A stretch of 64,000 bases of DNA from Bacillus sp. B1-b2. Its GTDB lineage: Bacteria; Bacillota; Bacilli; Bacillales; Cytobacillaceae. Below the pieces are notes generated by a model that did no database searches, was not told where the DNA came from, and saw only the letters and a program-made list of their open reading frames with translations. A program made the position numbers and the translations under genes. Location of the stretch: positions 1 to 64,000 of the forward strand of contig NZ_WEHU01000015.1 in NCBI RefSeq assembly GCF_009183415.1, written 5' to 3'. Positions 57,802 through 64,000 of the stretch are shown here, piece by piece. Position 1 is the first letter of the stretch. Every line of letters starts with the position of its first letter.

Positions 57802-59637
57802 TTGAAACAATTACTAATGGAATTTGAGGAGATAATGAAAAGTAATAATCAAGATTTTATCCAAGAGAATGCAAATGTGGACGGAATGAGCCCTATGAGT
57901 CATATGATGCAATTTGCTTCTACTTCCTCTAAACATTATACAATGGAACATTTATTATCTAAAGAAGTGAAAACGGCTTTTGAAGAGGGATATATTCATA
58001 TTCATGATCTCGACTTCTTTTCATCTGGTACAACAACATGCTGTCAAATTCCTTTAGGAAAAGTATTAGCAGACGGATTTAATACAGGCCACGGCTTTAT
58101 GAGAGAACCGAATTCCATTATGAGTGCAATGGCACTTACTTCTATTATTTTACAAGCAAATCAAAATCAACAACACGGTGGACAAGCGATACCTATGCTT
58201 GATTATGATTTAGCACCATACATACAAAAGTCTTTTACTAATAACAAGAAAAAACTGGAAGAAATTATCAAAGATGCTAATGTTTTAGAACAAAAAGCAT
58301 GGGAATGGACGGAGAAGGAAACCTACCAAGCATGTGAGGCATTTATCCACAATTGTAATAGCATGCACTCAAGAGGTGGAAATCAAACACCATTTGTGTC
58401 GGTTAATTTAGGTACAGATACTTCAGTCGAAGGAAGAATGCTAACTAGAAACTTACTGCTTGCAACAAAGGCAGGACTTGGAAGAGGCGAAACACCAATT
58501 TTCCCAATCATTGTTTTTAAAGTAAAAGACGGTATTAATTATGAAAAAAATGATCCAAACTATGATTTATTTCGCTTGGGATTAGAAACTACCAGTAAAA
58601 GACTATTTCCTAATTTTGTATTTATTGATGCACCGTTTAATCTAGCGTATTATAATGGCACACCAGAATCAGAGGTCGCAACAATGGGTTGCAGAACGAG
58701 GATAATGGGAAATTTGCATGGAAAAGAACAAACAATTGGGAGAGGGAACTTATCTTTTACAAGCATTAATTTACCTCTTTTAGCTTTAGAATCCACAACT
58801 ATAGAAGACTTTTATGAAAAACTTACTACAAATATAGATTTAGTAGTGAAGCAATTATTCGAACGTTTTATGTATCAGGGCAGTAAAAGAGGAGCTAACT
58901 TTAAATTTCTATATACGCAAGGTGTTTGGAATGGTGGAGACAAGCTTGCTATAGAGACACCTTTAAAAGACATATTGAAACAAGGGACTTTATCAATTGG
59001 CTATGTAGGTTTGGCAGAAGCACTTGTTGCATTACTAGGAGTTCACCATGGTGAAAGTAAAAAGGCATATGAAATAGGCTTAGAAATTGTTCGATTTATG
59101 CGCCAAAAGGCCGATGAAGCAGCAGAGCAATATCAGTTGAATTATTCACTAATTGCCACTCCAGCAGAATCATTTGCAGGAAAAGCATTACGAACAACTA
59201 AAAAACGCTTTGGGGTTATTAAAGGAGTAACAGATAGAGAATATTTCACCAATAGCTTTCATATACCAGTGTATTATCCAATTTCTATCTATGAAAAAAT
59301 TAAGAAAGAAGCTCCTTTTCATGAACTCTGCAATGCGGGGCATATAACGTATGTAGAGCTAGATGGAGATGCTAGTAAAAATGTTGATGCAATAGAAACG
59401 ATTGTAAGAACAATGAAGGAAAGCGGTATAGGGTATGGAAGTATCAATCATCCTGTAGATCGTTGTCTTAGCTGCCAACATAAAGGCATTATCAATAAGC
59501 AATGTCCTAATTGTGGAGAGGAAGACGAAAAACAGATTGAAAGAATAAGACGTATCACAGGATATTTAGTAGGTTCTTTAGATAGATGGAATACAGCAAA
59601 ACAAGCAGAAGAAAAGGAACGAGTTAAGCATCGATGA
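57802..59637 (+). CDS. nrdD: Anaerobic ribonucleoside-triphosphate reductase NrdD
   Basis: Class III reductase that makes dNTPs without oxygen, using a glycyl radical. Radical glycine G587 in RRITGYLVG; zinc cysteines C555, C558, C568 and C571. About 611 aa; the N terminus begins at the catalytic barrel, so the allosteric ATP-cone is missing. Start uncertain: TTG 57802 has GGAG at 57790-57793, and GTG at 57793 is also possible. Stop overlaps nrdG by 4 bases. Confidence 0.93.
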   Translation: MKQLLMEFEEIMKSNNQDFIQENANVDGMSPMSHMMQFASTSSKHYTMEHLLSKEVKTAFEEGYIHIHDLDFFSSGTTTCCQIPLGKVLADGFNTGHGFMREPNSIMSAMALTSIILQANQNQQHGGQAIPMLDYDLAPYIQKSFTNNKKKLEEIIKDANVLEQKAWEWTEKETYQACEAFIHNCNSMHSRGGNQTPFVSVNLGTDTSVEGRMLTRNLLLATKAGLGRGETPIFPIIVFKVKDGINYEKNDPNYDLFRLGLETTSKRLFPNFVFIDAPFNLAYYNGTPESEVATMGCRTRIMGNLHGKEQTIGRGNLSFTSINLPLLALESTTIEDFYEKLTTNIDLVVKQLFERFMYQGSKRGANFKFLYTQGVWNGGDKLAIETPLKDILKQGTLSIGYVGLAEALVALLGVHHGESKKAYEIGLEIVRFMRQKADEAAEQYQLNYSLIATPAESFAGKALRTTKKRFGVIKGVTDREYFTNSFHIPVYYPISIYEKIKKEAPFHELCNAGHITYVELDGDASKNVDAIETIVRTMKESGIGYGSINHPVDRCLSCQHKGIINKQCPNCGEEDEKQIERIRRITGYLVGSLDRWNTAKQAEEKERVKHR

Positions 59638-60122
59638 GAGTATTATCGATTATTAGGGATAGTATTGTAGATGGACCAGGATTACGAACTACTATTTTCT
59701 TTGCTGGGTGTCCTCATTACTGTAAAGGATGTCATAATCCTAAAAGCTGGAATGAGAATGGAGGGGATATGATGACTGTTGAAGAGATTATGGACGAAAT
59801 CGGCAGTGATCCTCTAAATAATATCACTTTTAGTGGTGGTGAGCCCTTCATGCAAATCGATGAATTAATTGTTTTAGCAAGAGAATTAAAAGCATTAAAT
59901 AAGAATATCTGGTGCTATACAGGGTTTACATGGGAAGAACTTCAAGAGAAGTTTGCTGATAGATTTAAAGAATTAGGAAAATATATAGATGTTTTGGTAG
60001 ATGGAAGATTTGTATTAGAGGAGAGAGATTTAAGCTTAGTTTATAAAGGAAGTAGTAATCAACGAATTATTGAATGCCAGAGAAGTTTTTTGGAGAGTAG
60101 GGTATGTTCAGCTGGATTTTAA
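59634..60122 (+). CDS. nrdG: Anaerobic ribonucleotide reductase activating protein NrdG
   Basis: 162-aa radical SAM activase that forms the glycyl radical on NrdD. C26-x3-C30-x2-C33 in CPHYCKGC and FSGGEPF for SAM binding. ATG overlaps the nrdD stop (ATGA), so the two are coupled. Confidence 0.95.
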   Translation: MRVLSIIRDSIVDGPGLRTTIFFAGCPHYCKGCHNPKSWNENGGDMMTVEEIMDEIGSDPLNNITFSGGEPFMQIDELIVLARELKALNKNIWCYTGFTWEELQEKFADRFKELGKYIDVLVDGRFVLEERDLSLVYKGSSNQRIIECQRSFLESRVCSAGF

Positions 60123-60236
60123 TGGGCTAAAGTTTTTAGGACGAGTGCACAATCATTATTTTCCTACATAATTATGTTAGTATGAATATATAGTGTTATC
60201 ATACTAAGCATCAGGTGAAACAAAGGGGAGAATTTG

Positions 60237-60764
60237 ATGGGAAAAGTAACGATAATAGCAGGTGGTCATAAAATCGACTCAAGGCTAACAGGAATTTTAC
60301 AATTTGCTAAGCATTTTTTAGAGGAAAAGCAGGTAGAATTAGAAGTAATACAGGTACATCAGTTACCAAGTGCTGCTCTAATTACTGCTGATTTTATGAA
60401 TGAAGAAATTGTGGAAGCAAGACAAAAGGTAGAGGGAAGCAAGGGTGTTATTGTTTTATCACCAGTATTTCAGGCATCTTATTCAGGGATAATTAAGACG
60501 TTTCTTGATCTTTTACCTCAGAAAAGCCTTCGTGAGAAAACGGTATTACCTTTTATGTTAGGCGGCAGTTATGCGCATTTATTGGTTATGGATTATGCTT
60601 TAAAGCCAGTTCTAGGTAACTTAGGTGCAACAAATATTTTAACAGGTGCATATGTGATGGATGCTCAAATTGCGAAAGAAGATGATGGTAATTATCTTTT
60701 AGATGAGGAAGCGACTGTTAGGTTGGTTCAGCAGCTTGAGCAATTAGTTGATGCAGTGAAATAG
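60237..60764 (+). CDS. SsuE-type NADPH-dependent FMN reductase
   Basis: 175 aa, flavodoxin-like fold. Reads GKVTIIAGGHKIDSRLTGIL at the N terminus; SPVFQASYSGIIKTFLDLLP and LPFMLGGSYAHLLVMDY are typical of SsuE/EmoB-like reductases. It would provide reduced flavin to a monooxygenase; no partner gene is adjacent. ATG 60237 after AAAGGGGAGAA. Its terminator follows. Confidence 0.82.
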   Translation: MGKVTIIAGGHKIDSRLTGILQFAKHFLEEKQVELEVIQVHQLPSAALITADFMNEEIVEARQKVEGSKGVIVLSPVFQASYSGIIKTFLDLLPQKSLREKTVLPFMLGGSYAHLLVMDYALKPVLGNLGATNILTGAYVMDAQIAKEDDGNYLLDEEATVRLVQQLEQLVDAVK

Positions 60765-60771
60765 GGGAAGG

Positions 60772-60809
60772 TGGTATCTCAGTGATTTTTGGGATACCAT
60801 TTGTTTTGT
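60772..60809 (+). terminator. FMN reductase terminator
   Basis: TGGTATCTCA (60772-60781) pairs with TGGGATACCA (60790-60799) with one wobble, followed by TTTGTTTTG. Confidence 0.82.
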
Positions 60810-60857
60810 TTGGAAATAAGATCTGGAAAATTAGTGCTAGAATATGGGAATGGAACA

Positions 60858-60866
60858 TGCTATGAT
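60858..60866 (+). promoter_or_regulatory. Extended -10 promoter of the tRNA
   Basis: TG-C-TATGAT lies 18-26 bases before the tRNA; a -35 is not evident. Confidence 0.5.
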
Positions 60867-60883
60867 AGGTGTACTAATAATTT

Positions 60884-60955
60884 GATCTGATAGTTCAGCG
60901 GGAGAATACATCCTTGACAGGGATGGGGTCGGGGGTTCGAATCCCTCTCAGATCA
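60884..60955 (+). tRNA. tRNA-Val (anticodon GAC)
   Basis: A full cloverleaf of 72 nt: acceptor GATCTGA/TCAGATC, D arm GTTC/GAAT, anticodon stem CATCC/GGATG around loop TTGACAG, five-base variable region, T arm GGGGG/CCCTC with TTCGAAT, and discriminator A. The anticodon is GAC. The 3' CCA is not encoded. It stands alone, away from any rRNA or tRNA cluster. Confidence 0.93.
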
Positions 60956-60962
60956 TTTAATG

Positions 60963-61010
60963 AGAAGAGTCTTTATTCCTTGTATATAAGGAGGCAAGGC
61001 TTTTTTTGTT
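60963..61010 (+). terminator. tRNA terminator
   Basis: Imperfect stem between AAGAGTCTTTATTCCTT and AAGGAGGCAAGGCTT, ending in seven T. Confidence 0.6.
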
Positions 61011-61288
61011 TACTTCTAGGGAATCTATAATTAGCCTACGTATAATTAATAGAAACTACTTTGAATTGAGAGGAAAGTACCTTTTATTGATTGGCTTTTT
61101 TTAAGCATCTACTTTTAAGTTTAAAAATAGATGCTTGGGAGTTTTGGAATTGTGCTTGTAGTGGAATTGCTAAATCAATTGTGTTGCTGAAACTGCGAAT
61201 CTAAAAGGTTACTAAGCGATCCTGTCAATTGGTTAAGCAATGCTATTCTAATAGTATTTTATAAACTTATACAAAGAGAGGTATTTTT
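61011..61288. other. Intergenic region before the unknown membrane protein
   Basis: About 280 bases. Contains an imperfect hairpin near 61084-61136 (AGCATCTA...TAGATGCT type arms around 61104-61136). No gene is seen. Confidence 0.4.
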
Positions 61289-62602
61289 TTGAGACCGAAA
61301 ATATTAAGAACTTTTGTGTACTTAGTAATAATAATAGCCATAGGTTTGGTTTTCTCATTTTATAAAATCTATGATGCAGATCTTTTTAAAAGTGATAATG
61401 CTGAGTATTCAGTAACAATTGTGGGATTGATCATATCTGTTATTGCTTTTTTATTTGCTTTTTTAACATATGTTTCTATTGATAGTGTAAATAAAATCAC
61501 ACAAATGGATGGAAATGTATTAGAAAATGAAAATTATATCACTTCGTTTACTAGCTTAATTAGCGAATATGATATGGAAGATTCAAGTAAGTTCAGTAAA
61601 CATGTCCTGAAAAATTTAAAAGATCTTTTTAAATATAAATCTAAGACGGCTGTCCAGTTTGCAAATAATTTACAAATGTTAATTGATTTATTAGTATTTC
61701 TTCCTTATATGTATCATAGCGAGGGAGAAAAAGCTAAGAATCAAAAGAAAATGAAAAAAATTCTTAAAATCATTAACAAGAGAGAAAAAACATTATTGGC
61801 GGTTAGTAATGGTAATTTAGTTCTGATTTCAGAAACTGTAAAGTTAATAGAGTCCGTTCTAAATTATCAAGAGCATGTGCATACAGATGAATTTAAAAAG
61901 ACTTCTACTCTTTTAGAAGTCAGAGGAAATATGTTAAGGAACTCTGTTACCCAAATGGTTTACTGCAATTATAAAGGATTATACTATCAAAAAAAAGCAA
62001 TTGGAGTATTGCAAAAAAAGTATGGAATTCCAAATGGAAACACATTTATGTACAGCAAATTAAAGCTTATTAAACGTAAAATATTGTCTTTAGAAAATCA
62101 TGATAAAGAATTATTTATTATCTATCTTAAAGAAGCTCAAAAATCTTTTGATAAGGCAGTGAAACAGGGAAGTGATGATGTTATGTGGGAAGGATTTATA
62201 AAATTTAATGCAGCAAGAACCTGCTATTTATTATCTATTGTTGGGGAAGAAACGATAGATAATTGGTATAGTATGATGAATGAAGCTTTATCTGCTCGAT
62301 ATAGATTGAGCATCTTGATAGATGATATTTTGCAAGATAAAGAAACAACACATTTACAAGAAGCTTTCAAACATGAAAGTAATATGGCGGAATTAGTTAA
62401 AATAAATATTCTAATGGCCGAAGAGTTAGATATTACCAATAGAACGGAGAACCTTAAGTATTCTGCACCTTTTTATCAAGGTTTACAGGAAGAAACTTTA
62501 TTAACTGTTTCATATAATAAGCATTTTGAAATTATTGTGAATCTTCAAAAGGAAATAATACATTACCTTCAAGAGATAGACCAAAGTACACCAGTTGCAT
62601 AG
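61289..62602 (+). CDS. Membrane protein of unknown function
   Basis: 437 aa, not recognised. Two N-terminal membrane helices (about 8-26 and 42-64) followed by a long soluble, mostly alpha-helical region with a Lys-rich charged segment around residues 145-170. The layout resembles some phage-defence membrane effectors, but no diagnostic motif is visible. TTG start, 7 bases after AGAGAGG. The next gene downstream is a TspO homologue, 350 bases away. Gene content downstream of a tRNA is often acquired, yet no integrase or attachment repeat is visible here. Confidence 0.7.
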   Translation: MRPKILRTFVYLVIIIAIGLVFSFYKIYDADLFKSDNAEYSVTIVGLIISVIAFLFAFLTYVSIDSVNKITQMDGNVLENENYITSFTSLISEYDMEDSSKFSKHVLKNLKDLFKYKSKTAVQFANNLQMLIDLLVFLPYMYHSEGEKAKNQKKMKKILKIINKREKTLLAVSNGNLVLISETVKLIESVLNYQEHVHTDEFKKTSTLLEVRGNMLRNSVTQMVYCNYKGLYYQKKAIGVLQKKYGIPNGNTFMYSKLKLIKRKILSLENHDKELFIIYLKEAQKSFDKAVKQGSDDVMWEGFIKFNAARTCYLLSIVGEETIDNWYSMMNEALSARYRLSILIDDILQDKETTHLQEAFKHESNMAELVKINILMAEELDITNRTENLKYSAPFYQGLQEETLLTVSYNKHFEIIVNLQKEIIHYLQEIDQSTPVA

Positions 62603-62955
62603 TTAAAATAATTGGTTCAGACATAAGTATTTAGCAAATGATAATCCAAACACTTAGTTGATTTTTGATATACTTCCCTATAGATACCAGATTACTTTAA
62701 CAAAGATTTCTGGCTAGCTAGAAGGGAGTTTTTTTTATGTCCAGCGGTTGTGATTCTTTTAGATGAATAGTATGGAACATTGTGGAGTTAGTGGATGTCC
62801 ACCTATCTTCTAGGATAGCTAAAATACTTTTTCTACTTACAAAATTTCAATGGAAGTTCCTTATCAAATGATTAGCAAGAACATTATAAGGGTAATATTA
62901 ACTTGAATAATGAATATATAACTTGTATAAATATCATTTATTAAGGAGGACAACC
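62603..62955. other. Intergenic region before the TspO gene
   Basis: 353 bases. A hairpin around CTAGATACCAG...CTGGCTAGCTAG near 62686-62722 with a following T-run at about 62728-62736 probably terminates the membrane protein transcript. No reading frame seen. Confidence 0.45.
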
Positions 62956-63696
62956 ATGAAAAACTCTAAAAGATTAGGAGTTATTTATCTAGTATTCTTT
63001 GCAATTATGATTTTCTTAAACTATTGGTCACCAATGAATGTAGGAAATGTAGCAAATGCAAACCAACCACTCATTCAGCCAGCTGGATATGCCTTTTCTA
63101 TATGGGGATTGATTTATCTTCTATTAGTAATATGGATTATAAGGATTTTTGTAGTAAGGGATACATCTACATATGAGATAGTTAGCTATTGGCCAGCAGT
63201 AAACTTCTTATTTAATGGTTTGTGGATTCTAGCCTTTACAGCTCAGTGGCTATTTACTTCGGTTATCATTATTTTTGCTTTGCTAATTACATTAATTATC
63301 ATTTATTCTTCTATTAATAAGAGCCCATCCCATACGTTTTTCGAAAAGTTACCATTTTCTTTTTATATTTCTTGGGTATCTGTTGCTAGTATCTTAAATG
63401 TATTTGTTTGGTTAGTTGGGATTGATCAGAGAGAATTATTAGGTATGGGAGAAGAAATGTGTTCCATCATCATTCTATTTGTGGCAACCGCTTTGGCCAT
63501 GTGGTTCTCCATTCGTTTTAAGGACTTTATTTACACATTCGTTTTTATTTGGGCTTTTGTTGGAATTTATATGGAGACTTCTAGTGATATGATTCAGAAT
63601 ACTACGTTGGTTCTGATTGTGATTCTTGTTATTACATTTTGTTATGTTGTATATAGTTACTTCAAGAATCGTCATTTAAGAGGTAGAAGGTTATAA
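62956..63696 (+). CDS. TspO/MBR family protein
   Basis: 246 aa with about seven hydrophobic segments. The region PAGYAFSIWGLIYLLLVIW is a tryptophan-rich TspO/MBR signature, and WPAVNFLFNGLWILAF is another. Members bind porphyrins or lipids; the length exceeds classical TspO (about 160 aa), so it belongs to the long form. ATG follows AAGGAGG. An in-frame ATG at 62923 is less likely. Confidence 0.75.
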   Translation: MKNSKRLGVIYLVFFAIMIFLNYWSPMNVGNVANANQPLIQPAGYAFSIWGLIYLLLVIWIIRIFVVRDTSTYEIVSYWPAVNFLFNGLWILAFTAQWLFTSVIIIFALLITLIIIYSSINKSPSHTFFEKLPFSFYISWVSVASILNVFVWLVGIDQRELLGMGEEMCSIIILFVATALAMWFSIRFKDFIYTFVFIWAFVGIYMETSSDMIQNTTLVLIVILVITFCYVVYSYFKNRHLRGRRL

Positions 63697-63724
63697 GTAT
63701 TAATCATATAAATGATTATTTATA

Positions 63725-63753
63725 AAAGTTTTCCTTTTTTAAGGAAAGCTTTT
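63725..63753 (+). terminator. TspO gene terminator
   Basis: AAAGTTTTCCTT pairs with AAGGAAAGCTTT with one wobble, in an AT-rich context. Confidence 0.65.
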
Positions 63754-63809
63754 CACAGTGTTGAAAAAAGATTATGTCAATGAAAAAGCCTCCAATTTTT
63801 ATAACAGGA

Positions 63810-64000
63810 GTGTGTCGAGAACTTGTATCAGTAATTAACTCACTAAATAAGGTTTGATTTCTGTTACAGGCGTTCGGTTCGCTTTTCATGGGGCTCGAAG
63901 CTTTATACTCTGTCCATGGTCTACAGAGTATAAAGCTTCGCAGATTCCAAAGGATTCTCACCGCTGAAACATAAATCATCTGGATAAAAAGAACCTTATT
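63810..64000. repeat. Dispersed intergenic repeat, copy 4 (cut by window end)
   Basis: Conserved 5' block around GTTACAGGCGTTCGGTTCGC (63863-63882) and TGGGGCTCG, and 3' block GATTCCAAAGGATTCTCACC. The centre is a perfect 18-bp stem (63896-63913 with 63923-63940) around a 9-base loop. The repeat continues beyond the window. Confidence 0.85.

Noticed and set aside
60884-60955. Reading the tRNA as tRNA-Asp
   Set aside because: The anticodon loop is TTGACAG, so positions 34-36 are GAC (Val). An Asp tRNA would carry GTC.
63716-63979. 87-codon open frame on the minus strand
   Set aside because: It is created by repeat copy 4; the protein sequence is not gene-like.

Overview
The window is AT-rich chromosomal DNA (roughly one third G+C by eye) from a spore-forming member of the Bacillaceae. 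Three things point there: the gene order closely follows the Bacillus subtilis argC-to-yjcH region (argCJBD-carAB-argF, yjzC, yjzD, yjaU, yjaV, fabHF, yjaZ, yjbA, trpS, yjbC, spx, mecA, cls, coiA, pepF, spxH/yjbH, yjbI-M, nadK, yjbO, prpE, yjbQ, fabI, cotO, cotZ, yjcA, yjcZ, spoVIF, yjcD, yjcF-H); there are spore coat, spoVA and spoVIF genes; and the ribosome binding sites and sigma-A promoters are typical of Firmicutes. It is not B. subtilis itself: clpB sits after yjzC, med/comZ, the opp operons and the thi cluster are missing, and a spoVA-type operon and anaerobic nrdDG have been added. The species cannot be settled from the sequence.

Layout. 1-3.2 kb: molybdenum cofactor genes moaA-moeA and a DUF4256 gene. 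3.3-13.0 kb: a complete arginine operon including the arginine-specific carbamoyl phosphate synthase, closed by a strong terminator. 13.1-18.4 kb: yjzC, clpB with a perfect CtsR operator, yjzD, yjaU, yjaV. 19.0-21.5 kb: fabH-fabF behind a FapR operator. 21.5-25.4 kb: a PerR-like regulator behind a perfect Per box, then yjaZ, yjbA and a ROK kinase. 25.4-31.4 kb: trpS, yjbC, spx, mecA, cls. 31.8-42 kb: coiA, pepF, the small RNA RoxS/RsaE, spxH-yjbI, yjbJ, yjbK, yjbL, the small alarmone synthetase, NAD kinase, a pseudouridine synthase, prpE. 42.3-45.1 kb: a CPA2 antiporter and fabI, the latter behind a perfect FapR palindrome. 45.3-51.6 kb: sporulation block (cotO, cotZ, yjcA, a small CxC protein, a YhcN/YlaJ-type lipoprotein with spoVAC-AD-AE and a DUF421 gene, yjcZ, spoVIF). 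51.6-57.6 kb: helicase yjcD, a second DUF421 gene, a frameshifted pseudogene, yjcF-G-H. 57.7-64 kb: nrdDG behind two NrdR boxes, an FMN reductase, a lone tRNA-Val(GAC), an unrecognised membrane protein and a TspO-family protein.

Functional links: Spx, its adaptor SpxH, MecA and CoiA form the stress and competence-proteolysis neighbourhood, and ClpB adds a disaggregase under CtsR. FabH, FabF and FabI appear to share FapR control although they lie 25 kb apart. RoxS carries a Rex-like operator and so ties redox state to RNA control between pepF and spxH.

The least explained structure is a dispersed intergenic element present four times (about 22.2, 31.4, 51.0 and 63.8 kb). Its flanks are conserved while the central hairpin changes sequence but keeps pairing, and at least two copies lie in or against intrinsic terminators, one of them between 20-bp direct repeats.
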